A stretch of 64,000 nt of DNA, from NCBI RefSeq assembly GCF_004341395.1, contig NZ_SLXT01000007.1, positions 81,158-145,157 on the forward strand, given 5' to 3'. The DNA is from Heliophilum fasciatum. Lineage in GTDB: Bacteria > Bacillota > Desulfitobacteriia > Heliobacteriales > Heliobacteriaceae. The position numbers were made by a program, and so were the translations under genes. This document shows, one piece after another, positions 28,117 through 37,579 of the stretch. The first letter of the stretch is position 1; the number at the start of each line of letters is the position of its first letter. The notes under the pieces were generated by a model. It was not told the DNA's origin. It saw only the letters and a list, made by a program, of their open reading frames with translations, and ran no database searches.

Positions 28117-29124
28117 ATGCGAGAACGATGGGAAAAACTCGGGGCCGCTTGTCTGGCCAGTATCTTTTTGGCGGTCGTCCTGACGGGTTGCGGCGGTGGC
28201 GATTCGAAGCCGGCAACGAATCCGGGCGAATTGAAAAAAGTAAAGATCGGCTACAGCGGCGGTACTTGTGAAGCGCCCGTATTTACGGCTTTGGAAAAGG
28301 GGTTCCTTAAAGAAGAGGGATTGGATGCGGAGTTGGTCAAAGGCGATTTTGACAACAACAAAAACAGTTTGGCCACCGGCAAACTGGACGCCGTGAACGG
28401 CTTAGTAATGAGTTGGATTAAACCGCTCGAGCAAGGGCTGGATGCCAAGTTTACCACCGGGATTCATACCGGTTGTAACTATGTCCTGGTTCCGGCCAAT
28501 TCAACAATCAAAACGGCCCAGGATTTTAAAGGCAAACGGGTGGGTGTGGACGCCATGGGCGGAAGCCCCATGATGGTACTGGCCCGTGAACTTGTCAATA
28601 ACGGTGTTGACTACAAAAACGATGTGCAGTGGCGGGTCTTCCCGAAAACCGAACTGGAAGCGGCCTACGACAAAGGCGAAATTGACGCCATTGCCGTAGG
28701 TGAACCTTTTGGCACCATGTGGAGGAAAAAGACCGATAAATTTACGGTTCTTATCGACACGGCTAAAACACCGCCATACAAAGACGAATACTGCTGCTTG
28801 CTTTTGGTGAGCGGCAAACTGATCAAACAAGATGAGCCTACGGCAGCGGCGATCACCCGCGCGGTCATGAAGGGTGCGCTGTATGTCAAGGATCATCCTC
28901 AAGAAATCGGCCAATTGCTCGTTGAGAAGAAATACGTTGGCGGTACGGCGGAATTGAACGGCGAAATCTTAAGCCAGTTCAACTATGTGCCATCCGTTGA
29001 CGGTGGTGAAAAAGCGGTGCAGTCCACAGCCGTGGAAGCCCGGAAAGTGCAGTTCCTCGATCCGGCGACAGATCCTGATGTGTTGGCCAAACAGATTTTC
29101 GTACGGTTAAAAGGCGTACAGTAA
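28117..29124 (+). CDS. Lipoprotein substrate-binding protein of NitT/TauT-type importer
   Basis: 335 residues from ATG 28117 (AAAGGAG upstream; GTG 28108 is an alternative). Lipobox VVLTGCGGG anchors it to the outer face of the membrane. The fold is SsuA/ThiY-like (KIGYSGGTCEAPVFTALEKG at the start of the mature domain). Several extra cysteines (GGTCEAP, HTGCNYV, DEYCC) stand out for an extracytoplasmic protein. Captures the substrate for the upstream importer. Confidence 0.85.
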   Translation: MRERWEKLGAACLASIFLAVVLTGCGGGDSKPATNPGELKKVKIGYSGGTCEAPVFTALEKGFLKEEGLDAELVKGDFDNNKNSLATGKLDAVNGLVMSWIKPLEQGLDAKFTTGIHTGCNYVLVPANSTIKTAQDFKGKRVGVDAMGGSPMMVLARELVNNGVDYKNDVQWRVFPKTELEAAYDKGEIDAIAVGEPFGTMWRKKTDKFTVLIDTAKTPPYKDEYCCLLLVSGKLIKQDEPTAAAITRAVMKGALYVKDHPQEIGQLLVEKKYVGGTAELNGEILSQFNYVPSVDGGEKAVQSTAVEARKVQFLDPATDPDVLAKQIFVRLKGVQ

Positions 29125-29296
29125 CGCGAAGCCAGATGGCGTTGTGAATTCCTTGCGTATCAGGAAATCACTCCGTAAGTCAGTCGTAATAACGAGATGA
29201 ACAACCGACGAGAGCAAGGATGGTACATATCGCGGGATCGCCTGGGGACATCTCGACTGCTACGGCATCCAGCGTTGATGCAGGAAGTGAAAACAA

Positions 29297-29992
29297 ATGA
29301 TTATCGAAGCGCTAGAGATCACCAAAAAATACGGTCGCGATACGATTCTTTCAGCGGTATCGTTGGGAATTGAAGCAGGACAGTCGATCGCCGTTCTGGG
29401 TCCATCGGGGAGCGGTAAGACGACCTTGCTGTCTTTGCTGGGTTTATTGTTGGAACCAAGTGGCGGTGAAATCCGGTTGTATGATCGCACGACACAAGGA
29501 CTGTCCGATGGGGAGCTATCGAACCTTCGCAATCAACATTTCGGGTTTGTTTTTCAAAGTTCCCAGTTAATCGGATCGCTGACGGTGGGCGAGAATGTGT
29601 TGGTGCCGGCCCGCTTAGCCGGGAAGGCACAAGAAAAACAAAAACGGTCCATCGAGATTTTAGAGCAGCTTGGCTTGGCAAGCCGCATCCATCATCTTCC
29701 CCATCAACTTAGTTTTGGTCAAAAACGGCGTGTTGCCTTGGCCAGAGCCCTCATCTTGGAGCCACCCTTGATTTTTGCCGATGAACCGACGAACGACTTA
29801 GACGCGGCCATGGCCCACCAAGTTACGGAGCGGCTGCTGGCGTTACAACATCAAGGGGTGGCATTGATGGTCGCTACCCACGATCGGCAGCTTGCGGAAA
29901 AACTGGATCGACGTTTTTTGATTGAACAAGGAAAATTGACCCCTATATCGGTACAGCGAAAAGAGGAAGCGATTGGGGGTCCGCTCACATGA
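29297..29992 (+). CDS. LolD/MacB-type ABC exporter ATPase, pair 1
   Basis: 231 residues. Walker A GPSGSGKTT, signature LSFGQKRRVALARAL, Walker B LIFADEPTNDLDA. It overlaps the following FtsX permease by ATGA, so the two are translated together. No MacA-like adaptor is visible, as expected for a Gram-positive. The 172 bp before it (29125-29296) holds no clear promoter, so it is probably co-transcribed with the importer. Confidence 0.85.
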   Translation: MIIEALEITKKYGRDTILSAVSLGIEAGQSIAVLGPSGSGKTTLLSLLGLLLEPSGGEIRLYDRTTQGLSDGELSNLRNQHFGFVFQSSQLIGSLTVGENVLVPARLAGKAQEKQKRSIEILEQLGLASRIHHLPHQLSFGQKRRVALARALILEPPLIFADEPTNDLDAAMAHQVTERLLALQHQGVALMVATHDRQLAEKLDRRFLIEQGKLTPISVQRKEEAIGGPLT

Positions 29993-31191
29993 TGTACATC
30001 GTATGGCAGAGCTTGTATCGACGTCCGGTTCAAACGATAGCCACCCTACTGGGAACCGCTGTCGGAGTGGCGATCTTCATGACAGTGTTCCTGTTATACC
30101 AAGGGCTGGAAGAAGGGATGCGCGTCGGCTCCGGTCGTGTCGGTGCGGATTTGATGGTGCTACCGGCCAATGTCGAGATTGATCCCAAGCAAGCGTTATT
30201 TACCGGAGCCCCGTTAAATGTGTATATGCCCAAAAAATTGGCTGACGAAGTCCAAAAAATTCCCGGTGTGCGCAAGGTAGAAGGTCGTTTTTTTACGCAA
30301 ACGTTGAATGAATCGTGCTGTTCTTTTGAAGAAGAAGTGCGTTTAATTGGGATTGAACCGAAAATCGATGGAATCACCGCTGCCTTAGTACCGGAATTGC
30401 GCGGCAAAGAACTGATGCCCGATCAGATCCTTGTAGGTGCCCAAGTGATCGGTGGCAATAAAGGCAGCCGGATTTCGTTGCTCCAAGAAATATTCCAGAT
30501 TGCCGATGTATTGGCACCGACCGGTACCGGACTGGATCAATCAATTTTGATGCCGATGGATGTGGCCAAGCAACTGGCTCGCGGTAATAAAGAAATGCAG
30601 CCTTATTGGCAGAAGATGGGCGATCCGGAGAATTTGTTGTCGGAGTTGCTTGTGGAAGTCGATGATCCCCGCCAGGTCAAAGTGGTCGCCGAAGCGATCC
30701 GGAATACCGGTTCCCTGCGTGTGGTTCAGACGAATGAAGTCTTTTTGAATGTGAAAAAACAGATGCAGTTGATCTTTATTCTCTTGACCGGTGCCGGGGT
30801 TATGGCATTAGTGGCCAGTATCATTCAATTGATTGCCCGCTTTGCCAGTGTTACCTGGGAACGAAAAGGAGAATGGGGTCTCTACCGGGCGTTGGGGGCT
30901 TCCCGGCGATACCTGCAAGGCCTGGTCTTGCTGGAGTCGTTAACCCTTTCGGTAGGCGGTGCCGTTATCGGCATCGGCCTTGGCGCACTTATCTATGGTC
31001 AAGCGTTATCGCTCATTCAATCGTACCAAGCGCTTCCCTTTTTAACGCCATCGCTAACGGTCATCCTTGTTGGTGCTTTGGTTGCGCTGGCCGCTTTTGC
31101 TGCGGTCGGTGTGCTGGCCGCCGGAGTGGCCGCCAGTGGAGTGGGCCGCATTGAGCCGTCGCTGGCTATGGCCAAAAGCGATATTGATTAA
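29989..31191 (+). CDS. FtsX-family ABC permease with conserved CC motif, pair 1
   Basis: 400 residues, four membrane helices: one N-terminal (IATLLGTAVGVAIFMTVFLL), then an outside domain of about 220 residues, and three C-terminal helices. The outside domain has ESCCSFEEEVRLIG, a Cys-Cys pair that is matched in the second FtsX of this island (DCCDVGEEIRLVG). Known: FtsX/MacB permeases act as exporters or mechanotransmission devices. The Cys pair suggests metal, cluster or thiol chemistry on the outside. Substrate unknown. Confidence 0.8.
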   Translation: MMYIVWQSLYRRPVQTIATLLGTAVGVAIFMTVFLLYQGLEEGMRVGSGRVGADLMVLPANVEIDPKQALFTGAPLNVYMPKKLADEVQKIPGVRKVEGRFFTQTLNESCCSFEEEVRLIGIEPKIDGITAALVPELRGKELMPDQILVGAQVIGGNKGSRISLLQEIFQIADVLAPTGTGLDQSILMPMDVAKQLARGNKEMQPYWQKMGDPENLLSELLVEVDDPRQVKVVAEAIRNTGSLRVVQTNEVFLNVKKQMQLIFILLTGAGVMALVASIIQLIARFASVTWERKGEWGLYRALGASRRYLQGLVLLESLTLSVGGAVIGIGLGALIYGQALSLIQSYQALPFLTPSLTVILVGALVALAAFAAVGVLAAGVAASGVGRIEPSLAMAKSDID

Positions 31192-31213
31192 TGACAGGAA
31201 AGAAGGATGAGAG

Positions 31214-32524
31214 ATGACGCAAGCTGTGCAGGGCTTTGATACCTTGAAGGTCCGGGCAGGATACAATTCGCACGACCATAATTATGCTGTTGCCGTGCCC
31301 ATTTATCAGACCGCCTCGTACGATCTGGGCAGTGCGGAACGAGCGGAACGCCTGTTGGGTTTGGAAGAAGCGGGAGCGATCTATACGCGAATCGGTAACC
31401 CCACGGTGTCTGTCTTGGAACAGCGAATCGCCAGTTTGGACAAGGGGACCGGGGCCATTGCGCTTGCGTCCGGCATGGCAGCGATTTCCTACACCATGTT
31501 TAACTTGACCGCCAATGGAGGACGCATCCTCACGACGCCGAGAATTTACGGCGGTGCTTTTGACAGTTTCAAAAGGCTCTTTCCCAGCCTGGGCGTGGAA
31601 TTTGATTTTGTCGAAAACTCCGATGATCCGGAAGCCTTTTTGCAAGCCCTCCGGCCTGATACCAAAGGGATCTTTATTGAATCGATCAGTAATCCGAAGG
31701 CGGCGATTGTCGATATCGAAAAGATTGCCAAGATTGCTCATGACCATGATATTCCCTTGATTGTTGACAATACGTTCGGGACACCGTACTTGCTCAACGC
31801 TTTTGATCACGGTGCGGATATTATCATCTATTCTGCTACCAAGCTGCTTGGCGGACATGGAACAACGCTTGGCGGATTGATCGTAGAAAACGGCAAATTT
31901 AATTGGGCCAACGGTAAATTCTCGCAATTTGAGGCGACCCAGTATATTCTGCGAAACCAAAAAACCGGACAACCGCGCAATATCCTGGACGTTTTTCCGC
32001 AAATCCCATTTACCAGTCGGATTCGCTTTAACTATCTGAACTATTTGGGGGCCGCCTTAAGTCCCTTTGATGCCTTTTTGCTCTTACAAGGCATTGAGAC
32101 ACTGTCGGAACGGATTACCAAGAAAATTGCCACAACCAAGAAAATCGTCGAATATCTCGAGAATCATGAAAAGGTCAGTTGGGTCAGTCATCCGGAGGCC
32201 AAAGACAGCCCTTATCAAGACTTGGCAGCCAAATACTTTCCCAAAGGAACCGGTTCGATCTTTAGCTTTGGATTTAAGGGCAGTCAAGAAGAAATCCGCA
32301 AGTTTATCAATGCCGTTACCATTTTTAGTTATCATGCCAACGTGGGCGATGCTCGATCGCTGATCATCAATTCACCGAAAAATACTCATGGTGAATTGAC
32401 ACCGCAGGAGCAACTTTTCGCCGAAATTACGCCCGATCTGATCCGGCTTTCGATTGGGCTGGAAGATGCCAATGATCTGATCGCTGATCTGGATCAAGCC
32501 TTTAAGAAAGCATTCAACAATTAG
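31214..32524 (+). CDS. O-acetylhomoserine sulfhydrylase (MarB-like)
   Basis: 436 residues, full length for the PLP enzyme that joins O-acetyl-L-homoserine with sulfide or methanethiol to give homocysteine or methionine. PLP lysine in YSATKLLGGHGTT; substrate-site YTRIGNPT; GFDTLKVRAGY start. It ends 9 bp before D1, so it is translated with the D1K1 pair. Known: an O-acetylhomoserine sulfhydrylase (marB) heads the methylthio-alkane reductase operon marBHDK, where it uses the methanethiol released by the reductase. This linkage is the best clue to the function of D1K1. Confidence 0.9.
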   Translation: MTQAVQGFDTLKVRAGYNSHDHNYAVAVPIYQTASYDLGSAERAERLLGLEEAGAIYTRIGNPTVSVLEQRIASLDKGTGAIALASGMAAISYTMFNLTANGGRILTTPRIYGGAFDSFKRLFPSLGVEFDFVENSDDPEAFLQALRPDTKGIFIESISNPKAAIVDIEKIAKIAHDHDIPLIVDNTFGTPYLLNAFDHGADIIIYSATKLLGGHGTTLGGLIVENGKFNWANGKFSQFEATQYILRNQKTGQPRNILDVFPQIPFTSRIRFNYLNYLGAALSPFDAFLLLQGIETLSERITKKIATTKKIVEYLENHEKVSWVSHPEAKDSPYQDLAAKYFPKGTGSIFSFGFKGSQEEIRKFINAVTIFSYHANVGDARSLIINSPKNTHGELTPQEQLFAEITPDLIRLSIGLEDANDLIADLDQAFKKAFNN

Positions 32525-32533
32525 GAGGGCACT

Positions 32534-34015
32534 GTGGGTAAAATCAATATTCAAGCGCCGGAAGCGACGATCCGGGAAATCCGTATTGGTTCCATTACGG
32601 GATTTGAAGGTACGGCCGCACAATTGATCCAGTGCGGCCGGGAAGGGAAATTGCACGAAAGCACCCGTTCGTTCAGCCAGTGCATGGGTTGCAGCTCCGG
32701 CAACGCCTTTTGCCAGCTTTCCATGATTCAAGATGCCGCCATGGTCAACCATGCACCGGTCGGCTGTGCCGGTGACTTTTTTTCCTTTAACTTTGTCTAT
32801 CGTGTTGGCCAGATGGAGCGCAATCTTCCACCGGTGATCGGCCGATACTTCAATACGAATATCGAAGAAAATGACACCATTTTCGGGGCTACGCAGAAAC
32901 TGGAAGATACCATTCGCCAAGCCTATGACCGCGTTAAGCCCAACGCAATTTTTGTGACCACCTCATGCGCATCGGGCATTATCGGCGATGACGTGGAGGG
33001 TGTTACCGATAAGATGTCCATCGAACTGGGCATCCCGGTGGTGGCTTGTTTTTGTGAAGGCTTCAAATCCAAAGTATGGACGACCGGATTTGACTCGGCC
33101 TATCATTCGATCATTCGTAAGATTGTCAAACCGCCGCAGCAAAAGACGAATAAAATCAACATTATCAACTTCTGGGGCAGCGACATCTTCACCGAATTAC
33201 TTGGCAAATTGGGCTATGAGCCGGAGTATATTGTGCCTTTTTCAACGATCAAGCAGTTGGAACGCATTTCGGAAGCGGCAGCGACCATTCAGATCTGTTC
33301 GACGCTGGGCAGCTATTTAGGTGCCGCTTTGGAGCAAGTCTATGGTGTTCCGGAGATCAAAGCGCCCTTGGCCTATGGCATCGCTGGTACCGATGCGTGG
33401 CTGCGGGAACTGGGTAAGGTGCTGGGGAAAGAAGCCGAAGTGGAAGCCATCATTGGCGACGAAAAGGCCAGGATATTGCCCAAGCTGGAGGAATATCGCC
33501 AGCAATTAAAGGGCAAGACCTGCTATGTCACAGCCGGACCGGCCCATGGGCATGCGCTGCTTGCCTTGCTGCGGGAACTGGGGATGGAAGTGCAGGGGGC
33601 AGCCATTTTTCACCATGATCCGCTCTATGACAACGGTGATCAGCGTAGCGATATGTTGGAGCATACGGTAAAAACCTATGGTGATATCCCCAACTACAAC
33701 GTTTGTAACAAACAGTCCTATGAATTGGTGAACATACTTCATCGTGTCCGTCCGGACTTAATGATTGCCCGTCACGGCGGCATGACGCTCTGGGGTGCCA
33801 AACTCGGGATACCAACCTTGCTCATCGGTGATGAACATTTGGGATTTGGGTATCAAGGATTGCTGAATTATGCCGAACGGATCATTGAAACGCTCGATAA
33901 CAAAGAATTTGTTACCAATCTTGCCAAACACAGCACCATGCCCTATACCAAGTGGTGGCTGGAGCAAAATCCATATACCTTTTTAGGGGGATCGGTCCAT
34001 GTCGAAAATTATTGA
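32534..34015 (+). CDS. Nitrogenase-like alpha subunit D1 (MarD-like)
   Basis: 493 residues from GTG 32534 (AGGAGGG upstream). P-cluster-type cysteines: Cys50/53 (SQCMGC), Cys78 (APVGCAG), Cys145 (TTSCASGIIGDD). Cys255 (TIQICSTLGSYLG) fits the Cys that holds the active-site cofactor (Cys275 of NifD). A His in GDEHLGFGYQG near the C-terminus may be the other cofactor ligand. The true NifD FeMo-co surroundings are missing, so it is not a nitrogen-fixing NifD. It overlaps K1 by 17 bp. With the sulfhydrylase upstream and no NifEN, the best match is methylthio-alkane reductase alpha subunit, which carries a NifB-derived Fe-S-C cluster. Confidence 0.8.
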   Translation: MGKINIQAPEATIREIRIGSITGFEGTAAQLIQCGREGKLHESTRSFSQCMGCSSGNAFCQLSMIQDAAMVNHAPVGCAGDFFSFNFVYRVGQMERNLPPVIGRYFNTNIEENDTIFGATQKLEDTIRQAYDRVKPNAIFVTTSCASGIIGDDVEGVTDKMSIELGIPVVACFCEGFKSKVWTTGFDSAYHSIIRKIVKPPQQKTNKINIINFWGSDIFTELLGKLGYEPEYIVPFSTIKQLERISEAAATIQICSTLGSYLGAALEQVYGVPEIKAPLAYGIAGTDAWLRELGKVLGKEAEVEAIIGDEKARILPKLEEYRQQLKGKTCYVTAGPAHGHALLALLRELGMEVQGAAIFHHDPLYDNGDQRSDMLEHTVKTYGDIPNYNVCNKQSYELVNILHRVRPDLMIARHGGMTLWGAKLGIPTLLIGDEHLGFGYQGLLNYAERIIETLDNKEFVTNLAKHSTMPYTKWWLEQNPYTFLGGSVHVENY

Positions 34016-35318
34016 GCAGCCCAGGTTCTCCTGCGCCTTGGGAGCCCAGCAATCGGTTGTTGCGATCCCCAGAGCCGTACCGATTGTTCATGCCGGGCCG
34101 GGATGCAGCGGTAAAATCTGCGCACTGATCGGCCAGGGGGAAGGGTATGCCGGCGGCAGCACCATTCCGTGCACCAATGCCAGTGGATCCGAGATTGTTT
34201 TTGGGGGAGAAGAACGGCTGCGCGGTGTGATCGACGGCGCCTTTAAGGTGATCGACGCGGACCTCTATGTTGTTCTTACCGGTTGCACCTCTGATATCGT
34301 GGGCGATGATACGGGACGGGTCACCCGGGATTTTCAAGATGACGATAAACCGATTGTCTATGCCGAAACAGGGGGCTTCAAAAGCAACAATTACGTCAGC
34401 CATGATGTGGTTGTGCAAGCGATTATCGAGCAATATGTAGATAAATTCAAAGATGAAAAAGCAACCCTAACGCCGGGGCTGGTCAACGTGTTTGCCACGA
34501 TTCCTTATCAGGATCCTTATTGGAACGGCAATCTTGCCGAGTTGAAACGGATCTTGGAGGGAATCGGGTTACAAGTTAACATTCTTTTTGGAACGGAATC
34601 AGCCGGTATCGGCGAATGGCTAACCATCCCGCAGGCGCAGTTCAATATTCTGGTATCGGCTTGGCCCGGTCTGGAGATTGTCAAGCGGTTGGAAGCGAAA
34701 TATGGGACACCTTATTATCATTTTCCCTATCTGCCCATCGGTGGGAATGAGACTTCAAAATTTTTACGGGGTGTATCCGAATTTGGAGGCCTTGATCCGG
34801 TAAAAACGGAAGCCTTTATCCGCAAGGAGGAAGAGAAGTTTTATTCCCATATTGAGCGTACGGCGGACTTTATGTTGGAGTTTCGCTACGGGTTGCCGCG
34901 CCGTTTTTATACGATTTTGGATGCGACCTATGCCGTTGGCTTTGCCAAGTACCTCGTAAATGAACTAGGGATTTTGCCGGCGAAACAATATATTATCGAT
35001 GATACGCCCGCGATCTATCAAGAAGCCATTCGTGATCACTTTCGCCATGTTTCGGAACTGCGCTCAGCAGAGGTCGTCTTTTCAGTCGATGGTGGCGAGA
35101 TTCAGGCGGAAATCCGAGGGGAAGAACATAAACATCGTTCCCTGATCCTGGGCAGCGGCTGGGAGCGCGATCTGGCACGGGAGATTCACGCAGACTTATT
35201 GCCGATCAGCGTCCCGATCACCTACCGGCTGGTTTTAAACTGCGGCTATGCGGGATATCACGGTGGGTTACGGGCCATCGAAGATATCTATGACCGCGTT
35301 CTGGATACCTATAGATGA
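33999..35318 (+). CDS. Nitrogenase-like beta subunit K1 (MarK-like)
   Basis: 439 residues. Cys12 (FSCALGA), Cys36 (GPGCSG) and Cys96 (TGCTSDIVGDD) are placed as beta-side P-cluster ligands. No cofactor-binding Cys of the alpha type, as expected. ATG 33999 lies inside the end of D1, so the pair is translationally coupled. It forms the (alpha-beta)2 core with D1 and takes electrons from the NifH-like protein. Closest relative in the window is K3. Confidence 0.8.
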   Translation: MSKIIEQPRFSCALGAQQSVVAIPRAVPIVHAGPGCSGKICALIGQGEGYAGGSTIPCTNASGSEIVFGGEERLRGVIDGAFKVIDADLYVVLTGCTSDIVGDDTGRVTRDFQDDDKPIVYAETGGFKSNNYVSHDVVVQAIIEQYVDKFKDEKATLTPGLVNVFATIPYQDPYWNGNLAELKRILEGIGLQVNILFGTESAGIGEWLTIPQAQFNILVSAWPGLEIVKRLEAKYGTPYYHFPYLPIGGNETSKFLRGVSEFGGLDPVKTEAFIRKEEEKFYSHIERTADFMLEFRYGLPRRFYTILDATYAVGFAKYLVNELGILPAKQYIIDDTPAIYQEAIRDHFRHVSELRSAEVVFSVDGGEIQAEIRGEEHKHRSLILGSGWERDLAREIHADLLPISVPITYRLVLNCGYAGYHGGLRAIEDIYDRVLDTYR

Positions 35319-35350
35319 GTAGTCCGATAAAATAAATATGATAATTCATA

Positions 35351-35472
35351 TTGACTGCGAAGTATCGCTGTAGTATGATGCATACAAACCCCATTAATTA
35401 AAAAATTTGGCCCACTGGAAAAACTGGAGGCCGGGAAATGCATGCTTGTTGCGTGGATTTCCCGGCCTTTTG
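35351..35472 (+). promoter_or_regulatory. Promoter plus attenuator leader L2 (before the NifH operon)
   Basis: TTGACT (35351)-17 bp-TATGAT (35374). Hairpin at 35410-35431: GCC-CA-CUGG-AAAAA-CUGG-A-GGC, then terminator AGGCCGGGAAAT / ATTTCCCGGCCT with T4. Here the internal GA is CA and the outer stem is GCC/GGC, a full Watson-Crick version. Confidence 0.75.
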
Positions 35473-35571
35473 TGTTCTCTACAGCTTTGGAGAAAAAGGG
35501 CATTTTGACTGGGGGTGGCCCGGACGTAAGGTTACGGGCCAGCAAATAAGAACGAGGAAGGGATCATCAAT

Positions 35572-36447
35572 ATGGCTAAAAAGATTAAACAAATCGCTAT
35601 CTATGGAAAGGGCGGCATCGGTAAGTCGACCACAACGTCTAATATCAGCGCGGCGCTGGTTGACGCCGGATTTAAGGTGATGCAAGTTGGCTGCGACCCG
35701 AAAAGCGATTCCACCAACACGTTGCGTGGCGGTAAATATATTCCGACTATTCTCGATACCTTGCGGGAAAAGAACAATGTAAAACTCAATGAAGTCGTCT
35801 TTGAAGGCTTTTCCGGTATCTATTGCGTCGAAGCCGGTGGCCCGGCGCCTGGCGTAGGTTGCGCCGGACGGGGGATTATCACCGCGGTACAACTGCTGAA
35901 ACAGCAACGCGCTTTCGAAGAACTGGATCTGGACTATGTGATCTATGATGTCTTGGGTGACGTCGTTTGCGGTGGTTTTGCCGTACCGGTTCGGGAAGGA
36001 ATTGCCGAGCACGTCTTTACCGTATCCTCAGCGGACTTCATGGCCGTATACGCTGCCAACAACCTCTTTAAGGGGATTCAAAAATACTCCAAGTCGGGCG
36101 GTGCTTTACTTGGCGGTGTGATTGCCAACTCGATCAATGCTCCCTACGCCAAGGCGATCATCGATGATTTCGTCAAGCAGACCCAAACCCAGGTCGTCGA
36201 ATATGTGCCCCGGTCGGTCACCGTTACCCAAGCGGAACTGCAAGGGAAAACGACGATCGAAGCATTTCCCGAGTCCGAGCAAGCCAGTGTGTATCGCCGT
36301 TTGGCTGAAAAAATTGCCAACCATACCGAATCCAAAACACCGGCTCCCTTGGAGATTCAAGATCTGCGGGAGTGGGCTGCCAAGTGGGCTGACGAGCTGT
36401 TGGCCATGGAGACCGGCGAAGTTCGCAGTCAGGCGGCAGCGATTTAA
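35572..36447 (+). CDS. NifH-like Fe protein (MarH-like), the only reductase for four DK pairs
   Basis: 291 residues. P-loop GKGGIGKS (residues 12-19), cluster ligands Cys97 (GVGCAGRG) and Cys133 (DVVCGGFAVP), switch region intact, and the Arg of CAGRG that is ADP-ribosylated in NifH is present. It forms a homodimer with one [4Fe-4S] cluster and passes electrons to DK proteins with ATP hydrolysis. It heads its own operon with cysK, nifB and a flavoprotein. Because no other nifH is in the window, it must serve D1K1 and probably D2K2 to D4K4 unless others lie elsewhere. Confidence 0.88.
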   Translation: MAKKIKQIAIYGKGGIGKSTTTSNISAALVDAGFKVMQVGCDPKSDSTNTLRGGKYIPTILDTLREKNNVKLNEVVFEGFSGIYCVEAGGPAPGVGCAGRGIITAVQLLKQQRAFEELDLDYVIYDVLGDVVCGGFAVPVREGIAEHVFTVSSADFMAVYAANNLFKGIQKYSKSGGALLGGVIANSINAPYAKAIIDDFVKQTQTQVVEYVPRSVTVTQAELQGKTTIEAFPESEQASVYRRLAEKIANHTESKTPAPLEIQDLREWAAKWADELLAMETGEVRSQAAAI

Positions 36448-36536
36448 TGCATTCGTGCGATTGAATAGGGTCACAAAGTAGCGAGAGCAACGTTGAACAT
36501 ATTCCGTCCCCAAAAGAAATTAGGAGGGTACAAACA

Positions 36537-37463
36537 ATGGGTAAAATTGTCGACAGTTTAACCGATTTGATTGGAAAAACGCCACTGGTACGGCTCCACC
36601 GCGTTACGAAGGATGCTGCAGCCGAGGTGGTCGTCAAGCTGGAGTATTTTAATCCCGGTGGAAGTGTGAAAGACCGCATTGGCTATGCCATGATCAAAGT
36701 GGCGGAAGAAAAAGGCTTGATCAACAAAGATACGGTGATCATTGAGCCGACCAGCGGCAATACCGGTATCGCATTAGCCCTTGTGGCGGCCGCCCGGGGA
36801 TACCGGTTGATTCTGACCATGCCGGAAACGATGAGCCTGGAACGCCGGACCTTGTTGCAGGCCTATGGAGCAGAACTGGTCCTTACGCCCGGTTCCGAAG
36901 GGATGAAAGGTGCCATCCGTCGGGCTGAGGAGCTGGCGGCGGAGATTCCCAATTCCTTTATACCTCAGCAATTTAATAACCCGGCCAACCCGGAAATTCA
37001 CCGGGCCACGACGGCGGAAGAGATCTGGAATGACACGGACGGCAAGGTGGACATCGTCGTTGGCGGTGTGGGGACCGGCGGAACGATTACCGGTGTAGGA
37101 GAAGTGCTGAAACAACAGAATCCCAACATTAAAATCGTTGCGGTTGAACCCTATGATTCACCGGTGCTGTCGGGCGGGAAACCGGGTGCCCATAAAATCC
37201 AGGGGATCGGCGCCGGCTTTGTACCTAAAGTATTGAACGTAGCCATCGTGGATGAAATCTTCAAAGTGAAAAATGAAGAGGCCTTCGAAACCAGTCGTCA
37301 ACTTGCCCGTCAAGAAGGAGTTTTAGTGGGGATATCATCCGGTGCAGCAGCGTTTGCGGCCCTACAAATCGCCAAACGCCCGGAAAACGCCGGTAAGCGG
37401 ATCGTGGTCATATTGCCGGATACGGGAGAGCGGTACTTAAGTGCCGGCCTGTATAACGATTAA
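36537..37463 (+). CDS. cysK: Cysteine synthase (O-acetylserine sulfhydrylase)
   Basis: 308 residues. PLP Lys in [22 protein letters not shown] and [10 protein letters not shown] (phosphate loop) are intact. It makes cysteine from O-acetylserine and sulfide. Its place between NifH and NifB ties the operon to sulfur capture and could also give sulfur for cluster building. Start after TAGGAGGG. Confidence 0.9.
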   Translation: MGKIVDSLTDLIGKTPLVRLHRVTKDAAAEVVVKLEYFNPGGSVKDRIGYAMIKVAEEKGLINKDTVIIEPTSGNTGIALALVAAARGYRLILTMPETMSLERRTLLQAYGAELVLTPGSEGMKGAIRRAEELAAEIPNSFIPQQFNNPANPEIHRATTAEEIWNDTDGKVDIVVGGVGTGGTITGVGEVLKQQNPNIKIVAVEPYDSPVLSGGKPGAHKIQGIGAGFVPKVLNVAIVDEIFKVKNEEAFETSRQLARQEGVLVGISSGAAAFAALQIAKRPENAGKRIVVILPDTGERYLSAGLYND

Positions 37464-37494
37464 GATTCTTTTTAACATCGCCGGGTGAACCGAT

Positions 37495-37544
37495 CGCAGG
37501 GGCCAAGGTCTTTATCCCGCTCGGGGAAAGGATTGGCCCCTGCG
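37495..37544 (+). other. Intergenic hairpin between cysK and nifB
   Basis: CGCAGGGGCCAA pairs with TTGGCCCCTGCG across a 26-nt loop. It has no T-run, so it is more likely an mRNA-stability or processing element than a terminator. It lacks the GCU-GA/A-GGC pattern of the leaders. Confidence 0.5.
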
Positions 37545-37579
37545 TATTTACCTGTTTTTGCATAAAGGGGGGCATTGTC

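Noticed and set aside
32534..35318. D1K1 as classical Mo, V or Fe-only nitrogenase
   Set aside because: No nifE/nifN, nifV or delta subunit, and the residues around the cofactor Cys differ from NifD/VnfD/AnfD; neighbours are sulfur genes.
37495..37544. Hairpin between cysK and nifB as a further leader copy
   Set aside because: No 4-bp stem with A-rich loop, no A-GGC start of the arm and no T-run.
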